Source: Isoetes taiwanensis
Taxonomy: Eukaryota > Streptophyta > Lycopodiopsida > Isoetales > Isoetaceae
Direction: 5' to 3'
Assembly: GCA_021234155.1 (NCBI GenBank)
Contig: JAJEKV010000133.1
Coordinates: 310,001-374,000, forward strand
Length of the DNA stretch: 64,000 nucleotides
Made by a program: the position numbers and the translations under genes. Positions 23,725-35,574 of the stretch are shown piece by piece. Each line of letters opens with the position of its first letter. The first letter of the stretch is position 1. The notes beneath the pieces were generated by a model that had not been told where the DNA came from, searched no databases, and saw only the letters and a list, made by a program, of their open reading frames with translations.

Positions 23725-24365
23725 AAGTTCTTTGAATTCACGCCTGGCGTGTATGTGAATACTTCATTCTTCAAGCAAAACCAATTTGAGAGTCGCAATA
23801 AGTTAAATATTCCCAATGTATGAAAAAAGAAAATAAAATTCCGTTATCAAATAAAAAATGCAAGACCATTTGGTTCAGTGTCAAGTTCTATGTATTCACG
23901 CTTGGCGTGTATGTGAATACTTCATAGTTCAAGCAAAACCAATTTGAGCGTCAGAATAAGTTGAATATTTCCAATGCATGAAAAAGGAAAAGAAGTAGAC
24001 CATCTAAGGATTTGTTATCTCTGGAATAAGTACCAATCACGCTTAGCGTGATTTGAGATAATTTGAATGTATGCACAATAGCAAAGGAACTGTTAGGGGG
24101 CAATGTAGAAGGGGGAATGGTCTTTTGAAGGGCCCTCTGAAAACAAATAATATTTTAGATAACCAACTACCCAATAAAAAAACTATACTGGCAATAAAAA
24201 ACGTAACTCCATCTAGTTTATCATGGCATTAGTTCATGTTCTTTGAATTCACGCCTGGCGTGTATGTGAATACTTCCTAGTTCAAGTAAAACCAATTTGA
24301 GAGTCACACTAAGTTGAATATTCCAAGCTGGATGAAAAAGGAGAAGGAAGACCATCTAAGGATTT
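23725..24365. repeat. Three-copy degenerate repeat carrying CACGC..GCGTG palindromes
   Basis: Units begin near 23723, 23880 and 24237. Each reads: a phrase like caagttctttgaattca, a palindrome, tatgtgaatacttc, a phrase like agttcaagcaaaacc, aatttgag and gttgaatatt. The palindromes are CACGCCTGGCGTG (23739-23751), CACGCTTGGCGTG (23897-23909) and CACGCCTGGCGTG (24250-24262). A fourth, CACGCTTAGCGTG, lies between units at 24038-24050. Arms are constant; the centre varies. Confidence 0.8.
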
Positions 24366-24639
24366 TGAGTATGGGATGTCTTCCGCCAAACAATGGAAAT
24401 GCAATGGAGTACTTGCATTTGGGCAAGTTGTTTATCTCTACAAGCACTTCCGGTAAAGAAATTCCAGAGAAAGACTAATGTATCATTTGCATGATACTAA
24501 TTAATAGGAATAGAATAGAATAGGATAGATACAACAAGACTCAACATTCAAAAGGGATGAAAAAATATTGCGCACTTACTTCCTAATCTATCTATCTATA
24601 TGCTCAAGCAACAAATCCTTACCTTTATACCAAAAGTGT

Positions 24640-25190
24640 CAAGCGGCGTTGTGAGCATCGGCATCAAAGCTTTTAAGCAAAACAAAAAGAGTAGCTTTGA
24701 GCATATAAAGCGGCACAATTCATCCTCCTCGTCCATATCATAGTCAACCTGCCAAACCCAGAATCATGATACTGCATATCAGTACATATAAGTCTAGCAG
24801 ATCAAAGAGGCAGAATCTTACAATATGATTCATGTTTGAGCTGCTTCCACAAGCCACAGTATTTGTACGCTTCATGCTGACAGGAAGATTTCTATACGAA
24901 GGCACAAAAATCTTTTCCTTGTGTGGACTAGTCCCGAGTTCACATTTTTCACAATTCTCTATGTCCATAATTTTTTCTTGTTGCTGCAACCACCGGAAGA
25001 ATGCCCTCCATCATAATCATAATAATCATAATCATAATAATCCTGCACACATCACGTCAATTAATATGAGGTCTATGAACTCCTTCATGATTATCAGCCA
25101 TGACAAAAAACTGCATACCTTGTCTTTACCTTCAATGAACACCAACATTGGTTGTACTGGGTCAAGTGGGCGAGGTCTAATGCCAATATG
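24640..25190 (-). pseudogene. Possible Enhancer-of-polycomb-like (EPL) gene fragment
   Basis: Minus-strand exon-like pieces. About 25160-25119 reads PRPLDPVQPMLVFIEGKDK before a GT. About 24960-24825 reads KIFVPSYRNLPVSMKRTN, then TVACGSSSNMNHI. About 24750-24700 reads VDYDMDEEDEL after CAG. YDMDEEDE preceded by a basic/Pro-rich segment and an RPRPLD-like start resembles the EPL domain of Enhancer-of-polycomb and BRPF-type chromatin proteins. The usual W-L continuation after DEDE is absent (CRFICS here), and no complete gene is present. The resemblance is from memory and short, so the call is tentative; an unrelated acidic plant protein is possible. Confidence 0.33.
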
Positions 25191-25450
25191 AATCAAGGGC
25201 ACAATCTATTCTATTTGAATATGAATGGGACACAAAAGAAAGAAAATCAATATGACACGTGCCCTTAATGCATTTATTTATTCCTCCGCCCACCGAAAAA
25301 ACACAAATTTGAAATGCCTATTCCCGCTCAAAGCTTTTCAAAATGCCACATCTATCAAATCTGTGCTATTCAGGTCAAGATATCTTCATTTGGGCTACAT
25401 TTTAGAGCTTCACTACATGACCTCATTTGCTTATTAAGCTTTTTATGTGT

Positions 25451-25511
25451 GCTTAGAGAAGGACCAGTTAATTAAGTTCGGTGCAGAAGAATGCCTATGC
25501 CTTTGCCATTT
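25451..25511 (+). repeat. Dispersed repeat A, copy 2
   Basis: Partner of 9790-9843, same orientation, few differences. It shares gcttagagaagg, ccagttaattaag and ggtgcagaagaatgcct. Confidence 0.65.
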
Positions 25512-25674
25512 TACATACATTTTTTTGCCTTGATGTTTGCTTTGCATGATATTATCCATCATGTTAGGTCTTTAAGCAATAACTAGAAGCACTATCTTCA
25601 TGTGCGCAATGGAACTCCATAATCTGAAGGATAGATTGTTTTCCATGTTTTAATAGTTTATTATTTGTTTCTAC

Positions 25675-26010
25675 AGGTTGACATTAGCAATTCTGCTTGG
25701 CAAAATAATGCTGGAAAATCAGCTTGCAGTAGCCGTGCAGATGGTTCTATGAAGCTTAGTGTTGTAATGTAAGTCTTAGCCCAACGAAACTCCATAACTT
25801 AATCTGTAATGAATGGCTGATATATGGATCTATACTGCAAATTCAAAGAATATCAGAGTTTCTTTGGCCAATTTGGTCCCTTCCTCAGGCCAATTCTTGC
25901 AAAGAAGTTATTCCTCCTCCGCATTGTCATTCCTTACACTCGGCCAATACCTCAAGGACTTTACAACGGAGGCAAGGCGCAGGCAAAGCACGATATGTAG
26001 TGGCACATAA
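25675..26010 (+). other. Exon-like plus-strand segments, unidentified
   Basis: A stretch after tttctacag (25678-25768) reads VDISNSAWQNNAGKSAC and onward to a GTAAGTC donor. A second open stretch at about 25858-25985 reads FFGQFGPFLRPILAKK and then IVIPYTRPIPQGLYNGGK. Composition and splice-like borders suggest exons of a decayed plant gene. I do not recognise the family. Confidence 0.3.
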
Positions 26011-27111
26011 GGTGTCCCTTGATTGCACTACTACAATATTTACAGGGCAATTGTTTTGGTAATGATAAACTTGCTAGACTAACTAGTATTTCACTAGTTT
26101 AATTGTTTGAGATCTCCTTTGCTAATTCTTATGATTCAAGTATTTGTATTGCAAAATTACTAATGGTTGAATACACGAACCATTACAGTGCACTGTAGCA
26201 ATGACATTACATGTATTTCACTAACTTGAAATACTCCACGACCACAAGCTCTAGCTCATCGACAAGATCCGATTCAACCCACTTTCAACTCGATCAACCG
26301 TTCTGATCTTCACCGACCAAGATATACCTTATCTGATCTTGGAGCCAATAATGGTTTGAATGGTTCAAATGTGGAAATTTAGACTGTAACCGTTTTCTAA
26401 GGCAGATCCTCGTTTGCTTAATTTAGCTTTATCTTTAACCTTTAACCTTTAGTTTAATAGATAATAGCCCACGATCCTTAGGCTTTCTTAACTCTTGAGA
26501 TATACTCTTTCAAGTTCACAGCTAGTTGGTCTTCTCTGCTTATGAAGATTATATGATGACATCTATTCTTCTGCATTTAACAGGTGATGTGCACTCCTTT
26601 ACTCAAACTACATAATAAGCATCTTTTGTATGATTTGACTGTTAAACATTAAATGCTGCAAGCGACATGATGCGATTTTAGGCCACAAACACCTTTTCTC
26701 AGATTTATATATTTCTGTTTATATTAAATAATGCATCTTAATTTCAGATGCACGTTGAAGTTATAAGTACAAGCACACCATTATACTCATTACTTCACTC
26801 CCAACATTCACATAGCCAAACCAAATGTATGCATGCACTTTACTATAGACTTAGAAGAAACACTTATATTTTGAAAGTTCTATCGTAATAAAACTTTTGT
26901 AACAAATACATAGACATTTTTACAAAACCATAAATAAGCTATGCTATACAATAATAGCGTTGATACTACGTGCGTTCTGTCCATATGTAACTCCTCATAT
27001 TGAAGATTGACTCATACAACTTCACACTTTACAATCGAAGATATACCATTGAAAAACTTTAACAAGACCACTCACACTCATGCCCATAATTTCATGCTTA
27101 CCTGCTTAATT
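26011..27111. other. No recognisable gene
   Basis: AT-rich, no motifs; a repeated ctttaaccttta phrase lies near 26438. Nothing supportable. Confidence 0.4.
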
Positions 27112-27267
27112 AGTAACATTATTGTGTTTGTGTGGGTGTGCGTGCATGTGTCTGTCATGAATCAAAACCTTGGCAAAGGTTCAAATACCAGTAACATTAT
27201 TGTGTTTGTGTGGGTGTGCGTGCATGTGTCTATCATGAATCAAAACCTTGGCAAAGGTTCAAATACC
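27112..27267. repeat. 78-bp perfect tandem duplication (one mismatch)
   Basis: The units 27112-27189 and 27190-27267 differ at one base (gtctgtc versus gtctatc). Each contains a GT-rich tgtttgtgtgggtgtgcgtg tract and ccttggcaaagg, itself a 12-bp near-palindrome. Near-identity implies a recent duplication. The 105-codon frame over it is open only because 78 is a multiple of three. Confidence 0.9.
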
Positions 27268-29540
27268 ATTCGCTATGATATTAGGGGTGGGTTCATGTTG
27301 TTGCTAGGTCAGACAATAACATGACTTTGGCACATTTTGGGGAGGGAGGGAGTTAAAAATATATTATTCACAACAACGACAACAAGAACAATGGTCTATC
27401 TCTTTACCTTGATCTTCTAAGTGCAACCAGAATAAACTCCTACGTGCAAAGAGGGTACCTTACTTCAACATGAAGGAATATTATCGTTATTATTTTGTCA
27501 AATATTGAAGACTGGAGCAACAGGAAAGAGACAACGTTATGTTTCTAAACACCATTCTAAAATTTCACGTAAGTCTTATCGATTAAGGAAGGACTATTGA
27601 GCTAAAACCAATATCTTAGGGCGTCTCATTATTCTCTTAAACATCATTTGCAAGGTCCTAACATATGCCCAGCAACACTGGACACCGTTACTAGTCTAAC
27701 AAGAGAAATTTTCATTTTATACTTTGGAATCTTCACTTGATTCTTTATGGTCATGGAGAATTTCATGACCAATAGATTTACTGATATGTTGTGGTGATTG
27801 CCCAAACCTTGTAGAATTCAATAGTTTTTACGACAGGCCAGAACTGTATTTTCTAAACTTTCTAGCATAAAAAGGTCCAAATGTTTTTATGATAAAACAT
27901 GGTAATTTTCCTGTTTTCATATTTCGTTGCTATTAAATGACATTATATAAAGTCGTCAAACCATGTTTAGCTCAAAGAAGTTGTTTGAGGTTGTGAATTG
28001 TTTCTCCTTTAGTATAACAAGTTTTGACATAAGACTTGTGGCCATAAGTTGTCAACTCTAAGAGCTATAATTCAATGATTTTTTGAAGTGTCCATAAGTC
28101 ATGTTGATCTCAATTTTCATGAAAAGTTTGGATACAGAATCTAGGACAAAAATAGAACTAAAATGGTCTAACTAGACTCATATATAAGCTTTCTAAGGGC
28201 AATAAATGATGCATTCCATACATTCTACTTATATATACATAGTAAAGAATTTTATCAACTTAAATATGGTGAATAACCATGTATTCTTTATATTTAGAAG
28301 TGGTTGCCAGTACATAAAATTGGAGTTTAGTTAAGGTAATAGTACCAAAAACGCATCTTTTATGATAGGCAAAAAAAAAATTTTTTAATGAATGCGACCC
28401 TTCCTTGGCAATATAGACTTTGAATTTGATGTTAAAAGTAACACATTATGTAGAAGATTTGATTTAAAATTGAAATGGTAGACTTGCCATATTTTAAAGC
28501 AAGATACCATTCTTTTTCAACTCATGATTGACGAAACATGTAATAGAAGTTCAAAATATAGTTTGTATCGTCTTAATGCAAGATACACGATGAAATCTTT
28601 TATTTATTACTATCACAAACTTAGGACATGTGTTTGCTACTTAGAAGTTCCTATTTTGGGTATAATATAGTAACTTTAGCTTGTCTTTCATGATAGACTA
28701 TAATTTTTATGGATTTAAGCTTCATTACAACATAGATCTCCAATTTGATGTTAAAAACAACATATGCCTATATGTAAGACTTGAATATAAATAGATATGG
28801 ACCATTATGGTCTACAATTAGATGAATTGGGTATAGAAGTAAATCTCTCTAAGTATCACTACCAATTCTATTTATTGTTCATTTGTCACTTATACAATAA
28901 TATAGTGAATCTCTATCTTCTCTAATGTAATTTTTGTAAGGGTAAGTGGAAATTCATATAAATTCAATTTGCTTGTGCTTACAATACCATTAAATAAGGC
29001 AATTCTAGCAACCAACTAATTTTTTCAAATAGAATACTATACATGGAATTTATATATTCTTAAGGAGAGTTTTAAAACCAATTAAGATGAAGATGTTCTG
29101 GCTTTTTGAATGATCCTAAGCCATGTGGACCAGCAAAGGAAAATAGATGTAGCAGTCTACCTTTATTTTTCATAGTTATAGCTTTTTTGTTCTTCATTCT
29201 TTTGCATTGCTTCTACAACTTGAGAAGTTTGAAAATACAAGTTTTGAGTTCACCATTCAATGCATAGGTTTATAAAATCCATGGAACGCATAATCTAACA
29301 GATAACTTGGAATGGACACTAGGAAGTTTACTTTAAACCTCAAGATCATGAGCATTGATTATTTTTAATAAATGGAGTAGCTCATGAGGTGCTTACATCC
29401 TGCAATTGAAACTGAAATCGATTAACATGAGGGATTTCTTAATTTTAAAAAGAAGGTGGACCAGTAATGGTCTCAAGTATACAAATATTTCTTGATTTCT
29501 TATGAACAAACACTGTGCTTTTTTTACGTGTCACAGAAAA
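27268..29540. other. No recognisable gene
   Basis: More than 2 kb of AT-rich sequence without long frames, motifs or clear repeat ends. Phrases such as atagacttt-aatttgatgttaaaa recur loosely (about 28415 and 28735), so this is probably old repeat DNA. Confidence 0.45.
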
Positions 29541-29559
29541 TTTGCCTCTTATGGTGCAG

Positions 29560-30050
29560 GTTGGTGTTGCTAAGGGATGTCTTGGGACTGTCATGAAAAT
29601 ATTTACAAAGGCAAACACATTGTCAAATCAGTATATCGCCTTCTTTTAACACCACAGCTCCTCCAATTGCCAGATGGGTGGCACCTACAGGTTCCACAAC
29701 CCACTTTGCTTCGTACATGGCGATGGCTTTGGGATAAATTGCTCCACCCTAAAGTCTCTATACTATGGTGGCAGGTTATCCACAGGTGCCTACATGTTAA
29801 TGCCTTCCGACATCATTATGATCCTCGCATATCTGCAATATGCACGCTCTGCCTTTCAGACGTTGAGACTCTTGAGCACTGTCTCTTCTATTGTCCAGAG
29901 GTTTAGCCGGCATGGTCCTGGCTACAAGGTTTGTTTAACAGTGCATTGGACTGCCAATGTATCCTCTTGGCATCCTATCCCAATGCATGGCCCCTAGCTA
30001 AACAGAGGGCATTCCATCTTAGTTCTGGTTGGCTCTTGTAGTCGATATGG
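29560..30050 (+). pseudogene. LINE ORF2 C-terminus: zf-RVT (reverse-transcriptase zinc-binding) relic
   Basis: The 29577-29906 frame matches the C-terminal zinc-binding domain that follows reverse transcriptase in plant LINEs: a W....GKHIVKSVYRLLL entry (usually G.FSVKSAY..L), then WDKLLHPKVSILWW, then a Cys/His cluster C-TLC-...ETLEHCLFYC. The frame hits TAG at 29904-29906, but sense sequence continues beyond (PAWSWLQGLF, then WPLAKQRAFHL), so that stop is a mutation inside the domain. No reverse transcriptase lies upstream, so this is a 5'-truncated insertion or a decayed fragment. Confidence 0.75.
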
Positions 30051-30287
30051 GAGCGTTGCAGACACAGCATCTTTCACGGCATTTATTCATCTACACGTGG
30101 TATTATTACGGTGGCCCAGAAAAAGATATAGCTTACGAGTGTTCCTCTCTTGAGTTAGAATTGAGAGAACATATTTGAATTCAGTATCTTCAACTTTATT
30201 CTTATCGTTAGTCTCCAATTTTGGAGTAAGTACATTGTGCTCTAGGCTCGTGCTCCTGCGGGATGTAAATATGGTAATGCTACCCAA

Positions 30288-30876
30288 AAAGCACCGTCTA
30301 GACAAGTGCATTAGAGGTAATTTGAGATCTCCTTTTGTCCCCATAAGAATCCTCCAATAGAATGAGTACTCTACATCAAACTGCAATTAATGCAGCATTA
30401 ACAACTTCATTGCTGTCGTTTTTTCCCTATAACTTTTGATCTACTCATGAAAATGCTGCGGCGTTTGTTGCATTAGATGCAGAATGAAAAGATCTTTCAA
30501 GTGATATATGGTTATGATGTATTTCAATACAAGCCATATGTGTTAACCTTAAAAAATATGGTTTTTTGCTCTTTTCTTATATATTTACATCCCAAAAGAT
30601 ATAACAATGGGTTGTCATTAGAAAGATCTTGAGGAGACGAATCCATTGCCACAAATAGTGTTCGAATCGGAGTTTTTGATCAAAAGTTATAGTAGAAAAA
30701 TGACACTGCAAAAGTTAGTTAGAACTGCATTAATTACTGCTGCCACATAATACTGGAATAAAATACACTGGAGCTCTTCTCTTATTGGTCAGTTTAAAAA
30801 GCTGATGTGGCTTTTTAAGCATCCCTTAATGGGACAAAATGAGATCTCAAATTACCTCTAATGCTTTAGGTGCTTT
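30288..30876. mobile_element. Foldback MITE-like element, ~590 bp
   Basis: The ends carry AAAGCACC (30288-30295) and GGTGCTTT (30869-30876). Inside these, a perfect 24-bp inverted repeat runs 30308-30331 against 30841-30864, continuing imperfectly through ttttgtcccc/gggacaaaa. Further inside, gcaattaatgcag and ataacttttgatc on the left (30382-30440) pair with their complements on the right (about 30675-30750). The whole element can fold into one long imperfect hairpin. There is no coding capacity. I could not confirm a target duplication. Confidence 0.75.
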
Positions 30877-31680
30877 AAGTGGTGCATACTCGACGAACTT
30901 TCACTCAATGACCTCGAGGGGTTGTTACTCCAGAAATAGTATGCATATTTCGCAGGGGCAGGAATCGATGACATGGATGCCCTCGCGCAAATTGGGAGAG
31001 CAATTCTCATGTTTGGCGAGATCTCTGGATGGTGGGATTCTAGAGGAAAATTTTCTTTCTTGGATTGTCATTCTTCCCAAGCTCCATTGTCATGGCTAAG
31101 AATTCAGTGGCGATTGTCAATTTTAATTCTAACCCCAATCCCAATTCTCATTCTCCATTGCACCTTCATTTTACGGGCAATTTCGATTGTGTACAGATTT
31201 TGCTGCAACCAGTGGAATCTACATTTGCAACATCTTCAAGGGTGGACCTTATATTCTCCATAATAGTCTTCTTAATACCCTCTTCTTCCCCTTCTTCGTT
31301 TAGATCTATGTGCACTTTCCTTTTCAATGAATACTTGCTAGTTTCCTTAAGTTTTTTCTTGTTCTGCCTAGCCTCAGTTCCTTTTTTCTTCCCAGTTACA
31401 ACTGGTCTTGCTATTGTCCTTCCCTTTCTTATTCTCAACTAAAGCATCCTTCTTTGGCATATCCTGCTTTTGTTTCTTCCTGTTAGGAGTGTCCAAGACA
31501 CATTCAACCTGGAGTGTCCAAGACACATTCAACCTTACTCTCATTAAAACCTGCCTCCGAACCATCTGCCTTCTCATCTCCAATTTTACCACTGCTTCTT
31601 AACTGCCTTGGGCTCAACATCTTAGATTGATCACCTAACTCTGCAAGATTTGGCTCAAAATCAGCATCATCACTTGCATG
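30877..31680. other. No recognised gene; overlapping open frames
   Basis: Plus frames (30973-31263 and 31065-31442) and minus frames overlap. A direct repeat of ggagtgtccaagacacattcaacct lies at about 31485-31535. No domain is recognised. It could include the 3' portion of the minus-strand gene that follows. Confidence 0.35.
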
Positions 31681-31682
31681 TC

Positions 31683-32736
31683 TCAGCTCCTCTTTTTGCT
31701 AGTGGAAGGGGACTTCAACTGCTCGGGCAGAACATCTATTGGCTCAACATCAGGTTGAGTTGTATTTGATCCCAAAACAGTTGTCTTTGATCCCACATCA
31801 GATTTCTTATGAGTTAATTTAGGATCAAAAGACACAACCTGCTCTATTCCTGTTGGAGTACTCATACCAAGTTCAACATAAAGGTCTTCAGGAATATTAC
31901 ATTCACATTTCAAACATCTCCCTTCCTTCAATAATGCAGCACACATCACATGATATTCATGTTCACAATCAAGAAGTATGGACATCTTGTATTTATCATG
32001 AAAACTTAAACCACAAGCAATACTATAACTTTGCAAAAAACCTGGTAGCCTTCTTTTCATGGTGTTGATGCAGAAAGGAGAGTTGATCATCTGCCTCAGA
32101 CTTTCAAGGTGGCTTGCATGTTCTTTTATTGCATTTATCTCAGCATCATTTTCAATTATTTGAGCTTCCAATGACTCTTTCTTCACAATCAGAAGTGGAT
32201 CTCCAGGTTTGCAAATAGATTTCATCCTTTCCTTCTTTAAGTTTTCTGTCACTAACTGCAGGTTATGCTTCAAATTGGTCTGAGAATAAGCTTAAGAATT
32301 TGTTTTGCAAAAATATTAGGTTTGGTATCAATTTCAGCTTTTGCTTTTTGTTCCTTTTTTCTCGGCCTGCATTTCTTGTACATTATAACCTGTGCACCAA
32401 ATGAAGCCCAATTTATCTTATGACCTACGGGATCAAGCAATTCTTCTGGGCAATTTTCCCAAACAAAGGCATAAGCAACCTATTTTCTTCATTGTTACAA
32501 ATGCCATCTGGGTAAAACACTCTCAATAAGCTTTCCAATTCTTCCCTCAAATGTGATTGAACAAAATGAACTTTGCTTGCAGACTTTGAATTGAAAGGTT
32601 CCTGCCAAACGGATTCCCATTGTTCCTTTGTAACTTGACTTGCTAGCCAACTGTACTTCAACTGGAACTGCAGACCCTCGTTTGACAAACCATGCATGCC
32701 AACAAAATACTCCATAGTTACTGCCTCTTCTACCAT
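31683..32736 (-). pseudogene. Unidentified gene with coiled-coil and RING-like Cys/His cluster, broken
   Basis: Reading on minus: 32736-32480 starts MVEEAVTMEYFVGMHGLSNE and includes WESVWQEPF and REELESLLRVFYPDG. The frame then shifts at about 32478 and continues as VAYAFVWENCPEELLDPVGH, then KINWASFGAQVIMYKKC. After another shift near 32280 a 196-codon frame follows (32273-31683). The last part has a Glu/Lys-rich helical stretch (probable coiled coil), then LLDCEHEYHVMC followed by EGRCLKCECNIPEDL, the C-x-H-x3-C...C-x2-C spacing of the second half of a RING finger. The first RING cysteines are incomplete. The tail is Ser/Pro/Lys-rich and disordered. I do not recognise the family. Two shifts suggest a decayed gene or transposon-carried gene; unrecognised introns could explain one. 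Confidence 0.5.
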
Positions 32737-33179
32737 TTTGCTTGATGTTCTGGATAAACGATCTATGATGTTGGTGGGGGGGGGGCAAAGGATTTAGGAA
32801 TTGGGATACTCTGCCATAAAAAAGTAGATAAAATTTGGGATGTTGAATGATTGAGGAGAAGCTTTACACGCGGGAACCGAGGTCAAGATAGTACGATGTA
32901 TTAATTATGGGCGGCCACGTTTTTGCTCGACCACAAGTGCTTTAGGTGCCGAGTGCTTTCGCGCTTTTTTGGATAGCATTACTATATGTACACCCCATGG
33001 CTTCTTTTGTGCTTACAGTTAGATGGGACATGTAAATTTTGTACTTTTTAAATCTAATTAATAAACTTTTTGGCTTTCGTCGTTCAAAAACAAGGTGCTG
33101 CGCATAGAGGGTTGCCCTCTGTGACCCGAGAGTGAAATGGCTTAAATCACACTTCAAAGTCATGTTTTCGAGCATATAC

Positions 33180-33256
33180 TGATATATACTTAGAATATGC
33201 CACAAACCCACATGGATGAGGGTTTCCCCCCTTAGAGGCAACCCAAAAAACTGGAC
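33180..33256 (+). repeat. Repeat C, left copy (partner at 39205)
   Basis: The stretch cttagaatatgccacaaac, then cacatggatgagggttt, then gaggcaacccaaaaa matches 39205-39272 (cttggaatatgccataaac and onward) in the same orientation. The two copies flank a 6-kb block that contains the zinc-finger and PHO1 gene fragments. Confidence 0.6.
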
Positions 33257-33740
33257 TCAAACGTATCAGTGGAATGCTATTTCCATGCCCAATTCATAAT
33301 TTATAAGGCAAGGCATTCAAATACGCTAATAACTCACAAATTGAATCTTGCAAATAGGAAAAAGAAACACAATCCATTGATTCCATTCGAACCTTGAACA
33401 TATCGAAAGACGAGAAGCAAGAATGATGATTTCATTGATCTTTTAGTTTTCTTTATCGGGGCTCAACACATGCACGCACTGTAGCCCGGTTCTCCAAGAT
33501 TCAAGGAATTCGAATTTCTATTGCTATTTTTGTTTTCTAAATTTGAAATTGCCTCCAAGATTTCCAACCACCTTTATTGATTTTAGTACTAAATTGGGGG
33601 ACAAAAGAGACATCGAAAATGAGACACCCAAGTGTGCACTGGTTCTAAAACTACAAGGTTGAATCCATTATTGATGTCCGACATTTTATGGTAGAGTATA
33701 TCTCTCAATTTTGAATGGCGTGGAAGGCAATCTTGAATAT

Positions 33741-33759
33741 GTGGGATTTGAACCCACAT
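33741..33759 (-). other. tRNA-like B box, possible SINE remnant
   Basis: The minus strand reads GTGGGTTCAAATCCCAC, which matches the pol III B box (GGTTCRANYCC) set in a small perfect stem, as in a tRNA T-arm. No full cloverleaf can be drawn from the sequence upstream, so this is at best a decayed tRNA gene or tRNA-derived SINE. Confidence 0.35.
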
Positions 33760-35551
33760 TATGCCCAAAATCTAAGCATATCAAAGTGTAATTATAATGG
33801 CTAAGAGATAACCATGAAGCAACCACCATCCATGAGTATTCATGTTCACAATAAGAGGCACTCCAACTCTTTATAGTTGCATTCACTATGTTTTATGGCG
33901 CTCCCTTTCACTAGCTGGAAATGTATCCATTCATACTGTGTATCTTTATCATCTGCTCAACACGTGTGAGCCAATGCTCCACACTTCTCGCAAATCACAA
34001 ATGCTTGCTACCTTTAGGGGATTTATTTATTTTGAATATCAAGATCTAAGGAAGAGAAACTACTAATGCTGCATTTTAACACATCGACCTCTTCATCCTG
34101 CAAAGCATAGGTGCTTTCAGTATGGGCTTATGGTATAACTGATACTAGGAAGAGTGACTCAACCACCTTAAATGTAACTACGCATTGCATTTAAAATTAA
34201 TTGACTATCTACTCAATGGTTCCAATATAGTGTAGAAATAGATTTGGAAAGAACCCAATATTAGAATGCCTACAGGGCTATGGAATGTGGGAGATGCTTA
34301 TTGTTGGCTTCATCCAGTGGAGAAGCCTACTAGTGGAGTCTGTCCATTTCTGTCTTAAGGATTGATTGCTCGCGCATATTGCAGAAACTGAGCAACAACA
34401 TTCATCTGCACAGGTGCTTCCTAATCTGAGAATCGTTTAATTGCAACAGAATTACCTCTCTATATAAGTAAAATGAACAAGTCAGGTGAGACGTTCTGAC
34501 ATATGAGAATACAAGTTAAAGTTGAAGGATCTTACAGGCGCAGAGCTATCAGAGAATTTGGATTGGTAAGCTGACAATTGAGTATCCATTCACACATGAG
34601 TAGTTAAGGTTTAGTTAAATTAACATTTAACATAACGAAATTTGTTAACAATCCCGTTCGCACACAAAGTTGTTAAGGTATTTCAGAAATAGGAATTATG
34701 CCACCAGAATGCTCCCCCATTACTACCCTCTGCCTCCGCCATTCTTAAATGCTATCCTCCAAATACGGCACTTCCATATACTTCCAAATAGATCTTAACC
34801 ATGAAATATTTAAGCAGATCTTTTAGTTCTAAAAATCAGAAATAAATGAAGAGAATATGTATCATATAGAAATCTTTTGTGTTGCTAGGCTTCCCATTGA
34901 AATCTGACTAAGTTAAGAATTTGAATATTAGACTTGGATCAATGACATGGACAATAATCAATTTCCTATTCTGTTCATGGAGTTGACTAGGGCTTTGCGA
35001 CACACATTATAATTTAGTGTATAAGAAGATCTTGATGATGATCTTACATGTAGTATAAGAAAAGAAAACAAATAAGATAAAGGGGGGCCATGGAGCATGA
35101 AAGGCTTAGGAGGTGACTGAAAGAAGAGAAAAGGGGCCAACAAAAATGATTGGTAGTTGCAGTTCTCAAAGGATATTTAGCCAATATACTACATGCTTTT
35201 ATTTTATTATCATCCACTTGATGTGTAGGAAACCTCCAAGAAAGGCATCTACCAAAATAAAGTCTCAACAAACTCTTGCTATCTATTCAAAGACAATATT
35301 ATTACGTATTCGTGGTCGAAATGTCAATTGAAATTATGGTTGTAACCAACTTGGGGGTAGAGGTAGCTAAAAACTTCCACATCTAACCAACTTCTTATGT
35401 CTCATTATTTTAGGCAATAAGCATCATGCGATATGCCATGGAAATGGCAAACAAAGTATTCCTCGTGCAAGGATGCAATAAACACTATTCATAAGAATGG
35501 AATGTGGGCATGAAGGAAAAAGAAAGGGCATGAAAGTGGCATAGAAAGAGT

Positions 35552-35574
35552 GGCACACACACACACACACACAC
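35552..35574. repeat. (AC)n microsatellite
   Basis: About eleven consecutive AC/CA dinucleotides in otherwise unremarkable sequence. Confidence 0.9.

Noticed and set aside
24744-25191. Plus-strand 119-codon frame (24832-25191)
   Set aside because: It is antisense to a better exon-like series on minus and includes a simple aatcataat repeat.
33741-33759. Complete tRNA gene
   Set aside because: Only a T-arm/B-box-like stem is present; acceptor, D and anticodon arms cannot be drawn.
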